Assembly: GCA_018262715.1 (NCBI GenBank)
Contig: JADFDS010000042.1
Location: 1 to 64,000, forward strand
Source of the DNA: Bacteroidota bacterium
GTDB lineage: Bacteria; Bacteroidota; Bacteroidia; Bacteroidales; VadinHA17
DNA length: 64,000 nucleotides
Reading direction: 5' to 3'
Position numbers and translations under genes: made by a program. The notes under the pieces are model-generated. The model was not told the DNA's origin, made no database searches, and was given only the letters and a program-made list of their open reading frames with translations. This document shows, piece after piece, positions 43,051-52,524 of the stretch; the stretch's first letter is position 1; each line of letters opens with the position of its first letter.

Positions 43051-44202
43051 TCATCGTCCCCTGAATTGCCCTGCTGAGGGGCTTTGGCTCATCACCGCTA
43101 CAATCATAAAATAAAACGGATAAATGATCTCTGATGCAAGGAATTGCAGGGTTCTGACGCGATTTCCACGCTTGCGTATTTCCGCTGCAATCAGCAGGTA
43201 ATCGGGCACGGCTTTGATGCCGTACATTACAGCTGCCGGCAGCAGGTATTCCACAGACAGGCATGCAGCAACCGCGGCGGCGGCGACGGCGGCGTTGCAC
43301 GCCGCCGTGGCTGCGGCGAGGGTGAGGGTGGCGGGGTCACGGTACCGGCCGGCCTTGGATGCCCAGCGGGCGCGCTGACGCACCAGAGCCGCAGCCGTGA
43401 CCGCTCCGGCGGTCTCCGCCGCCGCCGCATTGCTGCTTTCATGCCTGACAGTACCGCCGTCACGCATCACGGCATGAAGCAGGAACATGTCATCACCTGA
43501 CGCCAGGTCAGGATGCAGACTGTCTGCATGCCGGAGGTAAACATCCCTGCGAAATGACATGTTGGCAGCATTGCACATTACCGGGTGCCCCGCCACCGCA
43601 GTTGCCTCAGTGATGGCCTGCAGCGCAGCAAACTCATAAGCCCCGAATTTGTGCCAGAAACCGGCAGCCGGCCTCTGTGTAACCGGGGCGAGAACAACAT
43701 CCGGTCCGCCGCTGATATACCATGAGGCATGCCGTCGCACCCATTCCGGCCCGACGACACAATCGGCGTCAGTAGTCAGGATAACCTCACCCGATGATTT
43801 ATCAATTCCGTATCTCACCGCCCTTTTCTTGCCTGAGAAAGGGTTGTAAATGAGCCTCATGCGATGAGCGGATTTATCCTTATCGGCCGTGATAAATTCA
43901 CTTGCGGCTATCGGCGTCCGGTCAGTTGAATTGTCATTGACAATTATTATCTCAAGAAGGCCATCCGGATAATCCTGCTTCACCAGGCTCCCGAGGAGGG
44001 TTTCTATATGCCTCTCCTCATTGCGCGCTGCAACAACAATACTTACCCCGGGAAGGCCGGTACTGCGGGCGGCCGCACCCTCACCTGCTTCTGGCAAACC
44101 GGCATCTCCCGCGCTTGCACCATCACTGCGCCGGACAAGGATTACCCACAGGACCATAAGTACTGAGGAGTAGATTATTACAGGTATTAAAAGCCACCAC
44201 AT
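43051..44202 (-). CDS. Family 2 glycosyltransferase, membrane-anchored
   Basis: This 383-residue protein has an N-terminal membrane segment and a GT2 catalytic domain with VSIVVAARNEERHI near 55, the DxD-type TDADC near 147, a GDD acid motif and a QRARW block. Two or more C-terminal hydrophobic segments follow. It resembles processive or lipid-linked GT2 enzymes; the acceptor is unknown. The stretch 43255-43440 is very GC- and Ala-rich, encoding runs such as AAAATAACNAAVAAAAVAA. Its stop faces the heptamer repeats after recQ. Its start is 12 bp after the GNAT stop, so the two are linked. Confidence 0.85.
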   Translation of the reverse strand: MWWLLIPVIIYSSVLMVLWVILVRRSDGASAGDAGLPEAGEGAAARSTGLPGVSIVVAARNEERHIETLLGSLVKQDYPDGLLEIIIVNDNSTDRTPIAASEFITADKDKSAHRMRLIYNPFSGKKRAVRYGIDKSSGEVILTTDADCVVGPEWVRRHASWYISGGPDVVLAPVTQRPAAGFWHKFGAYEFAALQAITEATAVAGHPVMCNAANMSFRRDVYLRHADSLHPDLASGDDMFLLHAVMRDGGTVRHESSNAAAAETAGAVTAAALVRQRARWASKAGRYRDPATLTLAAATAACNAAVAAAAVAACLSVEYLLPAAVMYGIKAVPDYLLIAAEIRKRGNRVRTLQFLASEIIYPFYFMIVAVMSQSPSAGQFRGR

Positions 44203-44214
44203 GAGGGATTCCGG

Positions 44215-44661
44215 TTACACCATCCACTCGAAGGTCCGGTAGTGGTTTCCGTTCATTCCCATCGCCTCGTAGGTCTTCTGTGCGCGCACATTTTCCGACT
44301 CCACGTAGAGACGCAGGCCGGCAATCCCGCACTCCATGCCCTCCTTCTTTACATGATCATACATCATTCTGAAGATCCCTTTGCGTCGGTATTCAGGAAT
44401 AACATAGACCGACTGGAACCACCAGATACTGGCATTGCGCCAGTCGCTCCACTCATAGGTGATCATCAGCGATGCTACCACAAGGCCCTGATTTTCTGCT
44501 ACATAATACTGACCTTTAGAGTAGTCATTAAATACGGCCATAACGCCCCTGGTCAGAACATCATTTTGCAATTCCATTCCCTCGGTTTCCATCGCCATCG
44601 CCTGTTGGAATGAGATTATTGAAGGTGCATCATCGGGATTCGCCCTGCGGATTCTTATCAT
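44215..44661 (-). CDS. GNAT family N-acetyltransferase
   Basis: This 148-residue protein has a complete GNAT fold. The acetyl-CoA-binding motif A reads VYVIPEYRRKGIFRMMYDHV near 89, and motif B reads LRLYVESENVRAQKTYEAMGM near 118. The family transfers acetyl groups to small molecules or protein amines; the substrate is not evident. It lies between the heptamer cluster after carB and the GT2 gene, which starts 12 bp later on the same strand. Confidence 0.88.
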   Translation of the reverse strand: MIRIRRANPDDAPSIISFQQAMAMETEGMELQNDVLTRGVMAVFNDYSKGQYYVAENQGLVVASLMITYEWSDWRNASIWWFQSVYVIPEYRRKGIFRMMYDHVKKEGMECGIAGLRLYVESENVRAQKTYEAMGMNGNHYRTFEWMV

Positions 44662-44707
44662 ACTTTAATTATCTAATCTGATCTACATTTCTTTATACCC
44701 AACGGCC

Positions 44708-44784
44708 AAATCGCAAAATCGCCAATCGCCAATCGCCAATCGCCAATCGCAAAATCGCAAATCGCAAATCGCAAATCGCAAATC
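44708..44784. repeat. Heptamer repeat cluster B (ATCGCNN family)
   Basis: Ten complete units and one partial unit run in phase: AAATCGC, AAAATCGC, four CAATCGC, AAAATCGC, three AAATCGC, then AAATC. Two units are octamers. The cluster ends five bases before the carB stop codon on minus. It is preceded by CTTTAT, five bases and ACGGCCAAAT, a flank also found at cluster C. Confidence 0.9.
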
Positions 44785-44788
44785 CTCA

Positions 44789-47700
44789 TCAGTACTCATC
44801 CCATGCCTTGATCTCCATCTCGCTCTCGGGAACGCTGCAGAAGGCATTGATGAAGGCCGAGGCCAGACGCGCGTTGGTGATCAGCGGGATATTGTAATCA
44901 ACCGCGCTGCGCCGTATCTGGTAATCATTGCTCAGCTCCGTAGCCGACAGGTCCTTCGGTATGTTGATCACCAGGTCAACCACACGCAGTTTTATCAGCT
45001 CCACTGTATTTGGCGATGCCGCCTCGTCCGGCCAGTGCGCCACCTTCGCGGCAATGCCGGCATTGGAAAGGAACTGCTGGGTGCCCCGCGTGGCAAAGAT
45101 CTTATAACCCCGCTTTTCCAGTAACCTTACAGCCTCCAGCAGATCGGCCTTCGATTTGGCAGGCCCTGATGAGATCAGCACTGCCTTTACCGGCATCCTG
45201 TAACCTACCGAATACATCGCCTTTAGCAGCGCCTCATGGAAGCTGTCGCCAATGCAACCCACCTCACCGGTGGAAGCCATGTCCACTCCCAGCACCGGGT
45301 CAGCCTTGGCCAGTCGCGAGAAACTGAACTGCGATGCCTTAACCCCCACATAATCAAGGTCAAAAACCGACTTGTGCGGTTTCTCCCACTGAACCCCCAG
45401 CATTACCCTTGTGGCTAACTCTATCAAATTGGTCTTCAGTACCTTTGAGACAAATGGCATGCTGCGGCTGGCTCGCAGGTTGCATTCAATGACTTTGATG
45501 TCATTCTCACGTGCCAGGAACTGAATGTTAAATGGCCCCGAAATATTAAGCTCCCGGGCTATTTCGCGGGTGATACGCTTGATGCGCCTTACCGTCTCGA
45601 AATAAATTTTCTGCGGAGGGAAAACAATGGTGGCATCGCCCGAATGTACCCCGGCGTACTCAACATGCTCACTGATGGCATATGCCACAATATCACCGCC
45701 CGATGCCACGGCATCAATCTCTATCTCCTTCGCATACTCTATGAATTCAGACACCACCACCGGGTGCTCCTTGGAAACGCTGGCCGCAAGTTCCAGGAAA
45801 TGGACCAGCTCGGTGCTGTTCGAAACCACGTTCATCGCGGCACCCGAGAGCACATATGAAGGCCGTATGAGCACCGGGAATCCTATATCTTCAATGAACT
45901 TGTTGATTTCTTCGAAACTCCGGAGCTCCTTCCAGCGTGGCTGGTCAATATCAAGTGCGTCACACATCGAGGAGAACTTATGGCGGTCCTCCGCACGGTC
46001 AATCGACTCCGGCGGCGTGCCCAGTATCGGAACGCCCTGCCGGTGCAGCCTCATCGCCAGGTTATTGGGTATTTGTCCGCCCATGGCGAGAATAACTCCG
46101 CGTGGCGTCTCCAGGTCAATGATATCCATAACCCTTTCAAACGACAATTCGTCGAAATAGAGCCTGTCGCACATGTCATAGTCGGTGCTGACAGTCTCCG
46201 GGTTGTAGTTGATCATCACCCCGCGCAGACCCTCTTTCCTGATGGTGTTGATGGCGTTGACCGAGCACCAGTCAAACTCAACGCTCGAGCCAATCCTGTA
46301 AGCGCCTGACCCAAGCACTATCACGGAGCGCTTGTCATTTTCATACCATATGTCATGCTCCATCCCGCTGTAAGTGAGATAGAGATAATTGGTCATGGCG
46401 GGATACTCAGCCGCCAGTGTATCAATCTGTTTGACATAGGGTACAATTCCACGGCTTCTCCTGTGTCGCCTGACGCTGAGCATGGCTTCATTGATGGCCC
46501 TGTTTTCTGACTTCAGCACATGCCGTGCGATCTGGAAATCACTGAACCCGTTTATCTTGGCGTGAAGCAGCTCCCTGTCGGGCAGACTCTCCATGGAGTC
46601 ATATTTCTCAAGCTCTTTCTTGATATGGCTGATATTCTGAAGCTTGTAAAGGAACCAGCGGTCAATTCTGGTGAGTTCCCAGATGCGGTCAACATCAAAA
46701 CCCTTCTCCAGAGCCTCGGCAATAGAGAAGATGCGCATGTCTGTGGGTTGTGAAAGCTCCTTTTCGATGTCATTAAAGCTCAGGTTTCGGTTGCTGACGA
46801 AACCATGCATCCCCAGTCCGATCATGCGGAGGCCCTTTTGTATTGCCTCCTCGAAGGTGCGCCCGATGGCCATGATCTCACCAACGCTCTTCATGCTGCT
46901 TCCTATCTCATGGGCCACCCCCTGGAACTTGTTAAGGTCCCACCGCGGGATCTTGCAGACGATATAATCGAGCGCCGGCTCGAAGCATGCAGTTGTGGAT
47001 CTGGTGACTGAATTCTTCAGCTGGTGCAGGCCGTAGCCCAGGGCCAGTTTGGCAGCCACAAATGCCAGCGGATAGCCAGTTGCCTTTGACGCCAGCGCGC
47101 TGGAGCGCGAAAGCCGGGCGTTGACCTCGATGACACGGTAGTCCTCCGAGCCGGGATCGAGGGCGTATTGCACATTGCACTCGCCGATAATACCGATATG
47201 GCGGATAATCTTTATCGACAGCTCCCTGAGCTTGTGGTACTCACTGTTGGTAAGCGTCTGCGAAGGAGCCACCACGATACTCTCACCGGTATGTATCCCG
47301 AGGGGATCGAAGTTCTCCATGTTGCACACCGTGATGCAGTTGTCGAACCGGTCGCGCACCACCTCATATTCCACCTCTTTCCAGCCTTTGAGCGATTCCT
47401 CCACCAGAATCTGGTCAGAGTAGGAGAAGGCGCGGGCGGCCATCGTCCTGAGCTCATCGGTATTTGAGCAGAATCCGCTTCCCTGCCCGCCGAGGGTATA
47501 TGCAGCGCGGATGATGATAGGGAATCCCAGTTGTCCGGCCGCGGAGAGCGCATCCTCCACGCTGGTGACGGCCACGCTGCGGGGAGTCTTTACACTTATC
47601 TCGTCAAGTTTCTTTACGAAGAGTTCCCGGTCCTCGGTGTTCATTATAGCTTCCACCGGTGTTCCCAGCACTCTCACTGCGAACTTCTCAAATACCCCGG

Positions 47701-48007
47701 TGCGGAAGAGAGCCGTGCCGCAGTTGAGTGCCGTCTGCCCTCCGAATGAGAGGAGTATCCCGTCAGGCTTCTCGCGCTCAATGACCCGCTCCACAAACTT
47801 CGGGGTAACCGGAAGAAAGTAGATCTTGTCGGCGATCTTCTCCGAGGTCTGAACAGTTGCAATATTCGGATTGATAAGTACGGTGTAGATTCCCTCTTCG
47901 CGCAGGGCTTTCAGCGCTTGCGATCCGGAGTAGTCAAATTCACCTGCTTCACCGATTTTAAGGGCTCCCGAACCGAGCAGCAGCACCTTTTTAATATCAT
48001 CCTTCAT
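44789..48007 (-). CDS. carB: Carbamoyl-phosphate synthase large subunit
   Basis: This 1072-residue protein has the duplicated ATP-grasp architecture of CarB: the first carboxyphosphate half (GSGALKIGEAGEFDYSGSQA near 12), the oligomerization domain, the second carbamate half (GSGAYRIGSSVEFDWCSV near 555), and a C-terminal MGS-like allosteric domain from about 940. It makes carbamoyl phosphate from bicarbonate, ATP and ammonia delivered by CarA, for arginine and pyrimidine synthesis. It is divergent from argR across a 99-bp gap with operator-like palindromes. carA is separate, 3.4 kb away beyond argGH. Confidence 0.97.
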   Translation of the reverse strand: MKDDIKKVLLLGSGALKIGEAGEFDYSGSQALKALREEGIYTVLINPNIATVQTSEKIADKIYFLPVTPKFVERVIEREKPDGILLSFGGQTALNCGTALFRTGVFEKFAVRVLGTPVEAIMNTEDRELFVKKLDEISVKTPRSVAVTSVEDALSAAGQLGFPIIIRAAYTLGGQGSGFCSNTDELRTMAARAFSYSDQILVEESLKGWKEVEYEVVRDRFDNCITVCNMENFDPLGIHTGESIVVAPSQTLTNSEYHKLRELSIKIIRHIGIIGECNVQYALDPGSEDYRVIEVNARLSRSSALASKATGYPLAFVAAKLALGYGLHQLKNSVTRSTTACFEPALDYIVCKIPRWDLNKFQGVAHEIGSSMKSVGEIMAIGRTFEEAIQKGLRMIGLGMHGFVSNRNLSFNDIEKELSQPTDMRIFSIAEALEKGFDVDRIWELTRIDRWFLYKLQNISHIKKELEKYDSMESLPDRELLHAKINGFSDFQIARHVLKSENRAINEAMLSVRRHRRSRGIVPYVKQIDTLAAEYPAMTNYLYLTYSGMEHDIWYENDKRSVIVLGSGAYRIGSSVEFDWCSVNAINTIRKEGLRGVMINYNPETVSTDYDMCDRLYFDELSFERVMDIIDLETPRGVILAMGGQIPNNLAMRLHRQGVPILGTPPESIDRAEDRHKFSSMCDALDIDQPRWKELRSFEEINKFIEDIGFPVLIRPSYVLSGAAMNVVSNSTELVHFLELAASVSKEHPVVVSEFIEYAKEIEIDAVASGGDIVAYAISEHVEYAGVHSGDATIVFPPQKIYFETVRRIKRITREIARELNISGPFNIQFLARENDIKVIECNLRASRSMPFVSKVLKTNLIELATRVMLGVQWEKPHKSVFDLDYVGVKASQFSFSRLAKADPVLGVDMASTGEVGCIGDSFHEALLKAMYSVGYRMPVKAVLISSGPAKSKADLLEAVRLLEKRGYKIFATRGTQQFLSNAGIAAKVAHWPDEAASPNTVELIKLRVVDLVINIPKDLSATELSNDYQIRRSAVDYNIPLITNARLASAFINAFCSVPESEMEIKAWDEY

Positions 48008-48020
48008 CGTTCCTGTTTGG

Positions 48021-48106
48021 ATTGTAAAAATACAATTTTTGCGACCTGAATGCTTGCAATAATAAAAATTGTATAAATTTGCATCTGATATGTATATAAA
48101 TACAAT
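48021..48106. promoter_or_regulatory. ArgR operator-like palindromes in the carB/argR gap
   Basis: Site 1 is an inverted repeat with ATTGTA/TACAAT arms (48021-48036) that overlaps the likely carB -7 element. Site 2, ATTGTATAAATTTGCAT (48068-48084), covers the argR -7 element. Site 3 (48091-48104) has TGTAT/ATACA arms and lies just before the argR ATG. Tandem sites fit hexameric ArgR. Confidence 0.55.
48054..48081 (+). promoter_or_regulatory. Promoter of argR-argG-argH
   Basis: TAAATTTG (48074-48081) matches the -7 element; TTG at 48054-48056 lies 17 bases upstream. Transcription should start near 48088, inside the operator region. Confidence 0.5.
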
Positions 48107-48568
48107 ATGAACAGAACGTCACGACTGGCGCTGATAGAGAAGCTGGTCAGGGAGCATGTGATCGGCTCACAGGATGAATTGCTCAGGATGGTGGAGGGCA
48201 CAGGGATGAAGTGTACGCAGGCGACACTCTCCCGCGATTTAAGGCAGCTGGGTATCAGCAGGGGATTTGACGGCAGCGGGGGTTACCGCTATATTCTACC
48301 CACAGGCAGGGAGGAGGCTGCTGAGACGGTTCCGGGCAGCACTGCGGCTGCAATTACCGGCATGACATGGGCAAGGGGACTTCTGCTTATCAGCACCCCG
48401 CCGGGATTTGCATCAGCAGTAGCCATCAGGATAGACCGAGCCGGCCGTTACGAAATCGCAGGAACAGTTGCCGGTGACGACACAATCCTGCTTATCCCGC
48501 GTGACAACATCAGCAACGAGGCAGTTGAAGGGTGCCTCCGCACAATTTTCCAGTCAGAAATTAAATAA
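48107..48568 (+). CDS. argR: Arginine repressor ArgR
   Basis: This 153-residue protein has the ArgR N-terminal winged helix ([13 protein letters not shown] near 38) and the C-terminal arginine-binding hexamer domain ([15 protein letters not shown] near 125). Its length is typical. With arginine bound, ArgR hexamers shut off arginine genes; this gene probably represses itself, argGH and carB through the palindromes in its upstream gap. It is 11 bp before argG in one operon. Confidence 0.93.
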   Translation: MNRTSRLALIEKLVREHVIGSQDELLRMVEGTGMKCTQATLSRDLRQLGISRGFDGSGGYRYILPTGREEAAETVPGSTAAAITGMTWARGLLLISTPPGFASAVAIRIDRAGRYEIAGTVAGDDTILLIPRDNISNEAVEGCLRTIFQSEIK

Positions 48569-48579
48569 CAGAGAACAGA

Positions 48580-49833
48580 ATGAAAAAAGTAATGCTTGCA
48601 TATTCCGGGGGACTCGATACCTCCGTGATACTCAAATGGCTCATCAACAAAGGATACGAAGTAATTGCCTACGTGGCCGACGTAGGACAGAATGATGATT
48701 TCGAGGCAGTTCGCGAAAAGGCCCTTGCCATAGGGGCCTCCTCCGTGATTATTGAGGACCTGAAAAGGGAATTCGTCACTGATTATATTTTCCAGGCAGT
48801 GAAGGCAAACGCTGTTTACGAAGACCGCTATCTCCTCGGGACTGCGCTGGCACGTCCGCTGATCGCGAAGAAACAGATTGAGGCTGCCATAGAATACGAG
48901 GCTGATTATGTCGCCCACGGCGCAACCGGTAAGGGGAATGACCAGGTACGGTTCGAGCTTGCCTATTATGCCCTTAAACCTGATATCAAGGTTATATCAC
49001 CCTGGAAGGATGCTGAATTCCTTTCGCAGTTCCAGGGCAGGTCAGACATGATCAGGTATGCTGCCGGTCACCGCATCCCGGTCAAGGCATCCATCTCCAA
49101 GCCCTACAGTGAGGACGACAACCTGATGCATATCAGCCATGAGGCAGGTATCCTTGAGGATCCGCTCTACTTCGCCGGGAAGGATATCCTTCAGAAGATG
49201 GTGATGCCAATGGATGCGCCTGATATGGAGACACATATTTCAATCACTTTTAAAGACGGGATACCGGTCAATGTGACCAACAAGGATGACGGTGCAAGCT
49301 ACAGTGACCCGCTTGAGCTATTTACCTATCTCAACAGGCTTGGCGGTGCCAACGGAATAGGTCTCCTTGACATGGTGGAAAACAGGTTCGTCGGAATCAA
49401 ATCAAGGGGAATATACGAGACTCCCGGGGCAACCATCCTCTATGCCGCTCACAAGGACATTGAAGGTATAGCCATGGACCGCGAGGTGATGCGCCTGCGC
49501 AACATGCTTGCCCCGGTGTTTGCCGAGCTGGTCTATAACGGGTTCTGGTTCTCGCCCGAGATGGAGTTCCTGAAGGCTGCCATGGACAAGAGCCAGGAGG
49601 TGATAGACGGCGTGGTGCATATGATTCTTTACAAGGGGAACATCATCATCGAGGGACGTGAGTCGCCTTCCTCATTATATAATAAGGAGTTGTCGAGCAT
49701 GGATATTGAGGGAGGATTCAACCAGGCCGACAGCCTCGGATTCATACGTATAAATGCCATCCGCCTGATGGCTCACCACGCCATCATGGAGGCAAACAAA
49801 AAGAAAGTGACGGAAGATGCACTTGTGGGATAA
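48580..49833 (+). CDS. argG: Argininosuccinate synthase
   Basis: This 417-residue enzyme has the P-loop [10 protein letters not shown] at 7-16, followed by the [12 protein letters not shown] and [16 protein letters not shown] blocks that bind citrulline and aspartate. It joins citrulline and aspartate, using ATP, to form argininosuccinate. It belongs to the type common in Bacteroidota. The gene follows argR by 11 bp, and the last 17 bases overlap argH, so the two are probably translationally coupled. Confidence 0.97.
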   Translation: MKKVMLAYSGGLDTSVILKWLINKGYEVIAYVADVGQNDDFEAVREKALAIGASSVIIEDLKREFVTDYIFQAVKANAVYEDRYLLGTALARPLIAKKQIEAAIEYEADYVAHGATGKGNDQVRFELAYYALKPDIKVISPWKDAEFLSQFQGRSDMIRYAAGHRIPVKASISKPYSEDDNLMHISHEAGILEDPLYFAGKDILQKMVMPMDAPDMETHISITFKDGIPVNVTNKDDGASYSDPLELFTYLNRLGGANGIGLLDMVENRFVGIKSRGIYETPGATILYAAHKDIEGIAMDREVMRLRNMLAPVFAELVYNGFWFSPEMEFLKAAMDKSQEVIDGVVHMILYKGNIIIEGRESPSSLYNKELSSMDIEGGFNQADSLGFIRINAIRLMAHHAIMEANKKKVTEDALVG

Positions 49834-51271
49834 GGGGGGCACCACGCGGGAATCGATCATCAGCTTCACATGTGGCAGTGACAGGCTGTATGATGCGAGG
49901 CTGGCTCCCTGGGACATTGTGGGGTCAATGGCTCATGCAGTCATGCTTGAGCGGTGCGGGCTGATAACGGCCGGTGAGAAGGAGAGTCTTCTTGCCGGCC
50001 TTGCCCGGCTCCTTGATGAGGTGACGCAGAGTGATTTCTCGATCGGAAAGGAGTATGAGGATATTCACTCATGGGTGGAAATCCGCCTCGGCGAAATGGA
50101 GGGGGAGGGCGGGAATCCGGGTGAAGGCCGCCCGGGCACGCAGATTGCCCGCAGTGCGGCAGGAAAGGTTCATACCGGCTGCCCGGCTTCCCAGATTGCC
50201 CGTAGTGCTTCAGGAAAGCTTCATACCGGCCGCTCCAGGAACGACCAGGTACTGACTGATCTTCACCTTTACATCAGGCATCAGTCGTTTCTGCTGGCAC
50301 ATGAGTTGAAGGATCTGGCAGTCGACTTTCTGGATCTGGGTGAGGAACATAAACACGACCTGATGCCCGGATTCACCCACATGCAGGCAGCCATGGTCAC
50401 CTCCTTCGGGCTATGGTTTGCCTCATATGCCGAGAGTCTCTGTGACGACCTCCACGTTCTGGCCGGTGCGGCAGCCCTGGCTGATGCTTCACCGCTGGGG
50501 ACCGCAGCCGGGTATGGCACCTCATTGCCGATCGACCGCGAGCTGACAGCCTCACTTCTCGGTTTTAAAAGGCTGATTGTTGCTTCACCCTATGCCCAGA
50601 TGAGCCGCGGCCGCACTGAACGGCAGCTGACAGGCGCTATCGCCTCTGCCGCAAACACCATCGGGAGATTTGCCTCCGACGTGATCCTGTTCATGTCACC
50701 GGGTTACCGGTTTGTTTCACTGAAAGATGATCTTACCACCGGCTCATCAATTATGCCGCAGAAGAAGAATCCTGACCTGTTTGAGCTTATCAGGGCCCGT
50801 TGCAACAGGTTGCAGGCTGTCCCCGGCGAGGTGATGCTGATGACCGCCGGCCTGCCTCCCGGATATAACCGCGACTTCCAGGAGCTCAAGGCTGTTCTGT
50901 TTGATGCGTTTGACGGTATAACCGGACTGGTGCAGTCTGTGCACGGAGCGCTGGCAGGGCTGGTGATCAGGAAGGATATACTGAGTGACAACAGCTATAA
51001 CGATATCTTCTCAGCAGAGGAGGCAAACCGTATGGTCCGCGAAGGTATTCCTTTCAGGGATGCGTATCGCGAGGTTGCAAAAAAGGCAGGGTCAGGGTCG
51101 TTTACCGTTCCGTCCACGTCACAGTACACCCATACAGGCAGTATCGGAAATCCGGGTACAGAGTTGGTCAGAGAGAGGCTGGAAGAGGTGACGGGCCGGT
51201 TTGTTGCAGGCAATTCACCCCAGGAGCTGGCTGACAGGATCAGGGAGGAGGGGGATCAGGTTCCCGGGTGA
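49817..51271 (+). CDS. argH: Argininosuccinate lyase with a tandem duplication in the active-site loop
   Basis: This 484-residue fumarase-superfamily enzyme splits argininosuccinate into arginine and fumarate. Conserved sites include [12 protein letters not shown] near 131, GFTHMQAA near 186 and the flexible signature [11 protein letters not shown] near 310. Just before the first site the sequence holds an extra copy of the motif, reading [26 protein letters not shown] across two 17-codon repeats (50141-50191 and 50192-50242). Ordinary ArgH has only one. The frame is intact. It overlaps argG by 17 bases. Its end borders heptamer cluster C. Confidence 0.93.
   Translation: MHLWDKGGTTRESIISFTCGSDRLYDARLAPWDIVGSMAHAVMLERCGLITAGEKESLLAGLARLLDEVTQSDFSIGKEYEDIHSWVEIRLGEMEGEGGNPGEGRPGTQIARSAAGKVHTGCPASQIARSASGKLHTGRSRNDQVLTDLHLYIRHQSFLLAHELKDLAVDFLDLGEEHKHDLMPGFTHMQAAMVTSFGLWFASYAESLCDDLHVLAGAAALADASPLGTAAGYGTSLPIDRELTASLLGFKRLIVASPYAQMSRGRTERQLTGAIASAANTIGRFASDVILFMSPGYRFVSLKDDLTTGSSIMPQKKNPDLFELIRARCNRLQAVPGEVMLMTAGLPPGYNRDFQELKAVLFDAFDGITGLVQSVHGALAGLVIRKDILSDNSYNDIFSAEEANRMVREGIPFRDAYREVAKKAGSGSFTVPSTSQYTHTGSIGNPGTELVRERLEEVTGRFVAGNSPQELADRIREEGDQVPG
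50141..50242 (+). repeat. 51-bp tandem duplication inside argH
   Basis: Two 51-bp units (50141-50191 and 50192-50242) share about the first 41 bases closely, starting CAGATTGCCCG and containing GGAAAG, TTCATACCGGC. They encode the doubled QIARSAxGKxHTG segment. Confidence 0.9.
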
Positions 51272-51290
51272 TACAATTCTGTATAGCCAA

Positions 51291-51412
51291 AGTCGCACAC
51301 ATCGCAAATCGCACATCGCACATCGCACATCGCACATCTGCAATCCTTTATGGCCTACGGCCAAATTCGCACATCGCAAATCGCACATCTGCAATCCTTT
51401 ATGGCCTATGCC
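51291..51412. repeat. Heptamer repeat cluster C (ATCGCNN family) with 51-bp direct repeat
   Basis: Units of CATCGCA and AATCGCA run in phase at 51300-51334, then again at 51365-51385. Each block ends in CATCTGCAATCC followed by CTTTATGGCCTA, giving a perfect 29-bp direct repeat (51329-51357 and 51380-51408), 51 bases apart. The cluster fills the convergent argH/carA gap and reaches to 15 bases before the carA stop. Confidence 0.9.
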
Positions 51413-51426
51413 CAATCCACTGCTCC

Positions 51427-52524
51427 CTAATGCCTGCTGCCTCCTGCCCTCTCAATATTCTCAATGAAGAGGTCAAACAGGAAGTCAGTGTCCGTCGGTC
51501 CGCCGGAGGCTTCAGGGTGGAACTGGGTGGAGAAGAAAGGCCTGGAGACATGCTTCATCCCCTCGTTGGTGTTGTCGTTCACGTTGACAAACAACGGCAC
51601 CCAGCCGGCAGGCAGCGTGTTGTTGTTCACGGCAAAGCCATGGTTCTGTGAGGTGATGTACGCCCTGTCGGTACCAACCATCTGAACCGGCTGGTTGTGA
51701 CTGCGATGGCCGTAACGTAATTTATAGGTATCGGCCCCGGCTGCAAGCGCCATAAGCTGATTGCCCAGGCAGATGCCAAAGATCGGACGGTCATCGTCAA
51801 GCGACTTCCTTATATTGTCTATTGCAGCCCGGCACATCTTCGGGTCGCCGGGACCGTTGGTCAGAAACAGACCGTCATATTCCTCAACGGAATAATCATA
51901 GTCCCATGGCACCCTGATGATCGTGGTGTCACGCTTCAGCAGGTTGCGGATGATGTTGAACTTCACCCCGCAGTCGACCAGCAGGATACGGTATTTCCCA
52001 TTACCATACACCTTGCGGGCTGAGGTGCTCACCTCGGCCACAAGGTTAACCTTGTTTGGATCATAGAAATCTGTTGTCATTCCCTCAGGTTCTACTTTGC
52101 CAAGCATGGCTCCCTTTTCGCGGATCCTCTTTGTCAGCGCGCGGGTGTCAATGCCGAAGATGCCCGGCACATTGCTCCTTCGCAGCCACTCGTCGAGGCT
52201 CTCTATCGCATTCCAGTGGCTGAATTCAAATGAGTAGTCGGAGACTATCAGGGCGGATATATGGACGCCTGATGACTCATAAAACATGTACAGATCATCC
52301 TGTTCGCTTTTTCCCGGGGCACCGTAGTTACCCACCAGCGGGTATGTGAGGCACAGGATCTGGCCCCTGTATGAAGGGTCAGTCAGGCTTTCCGGGTATC
52401 CGGTCATGGCGGTGTTGAACACCACCTCGCCGGCCGCAGCCACCGGCGCTCCGAACGACCACCCGCGGTAGACGGTACCGTCCTCGAGGGTCAGCCGCAC
52501 ACTAAGTCTGTCATTGTTTCTCAC
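51427..52524 (-). CDS. carA: Carbamoyl-phosphate synthase small subunit
   Basis: This 365-residue glutamine amidotransferase has the N-terminal CarA domain (GEVVFNTAMTGYPESLTDPSY near 32) and a class I GATase domain with the nucleophile Cys in FGICLGNQLM near 245 and the late FHPEA motif. It supplies ammonia to CarB. The start is a GTG at 52524 that overlaps the patB stop as GTGA. It is unlinked from carB and faces argH, so the pathway is spread over three transcripts. Confidence 0.96.
   Translation of the reverse strand: MRNNDRLSVRLTLEDGTVYRGWSFGAPVAAAGEVVFNTAMTGYPESLTDPSYRGQILCLTYPLVGNYGAPGKSEQDDLYMFYESSGVHISALIVSDYSFEFSHWNAIESLDEWLRRSNVPGIFGIDTRALTKRIREKGAMLGKVEPEGMTTDFYDPNKVNLVAEVSTSARKVYGNGKYRILLVDCGVKFNIIRNLLKRDTTIIRVPWDYDYSVEEYDGLFLTNGPGDPKMCRAAIDNIRKSLDDDRPIFGICLGNQLMALAAGADTYKLRYGHRSHNQPVQMVGTDRAYITSQNHGFAVNNNTLPAGWVPLFVNVNDNTNEGMKHVSRPFFSTQFHPEASGGPTDTDFLFDLFIENIERAGGSRH

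Noticed and set aside
44708-44784. CRISPR-like appearance of the heptamer clusters
   Set aside because: Units are only 7 bases with no unique spacers, and there are no cas genes.
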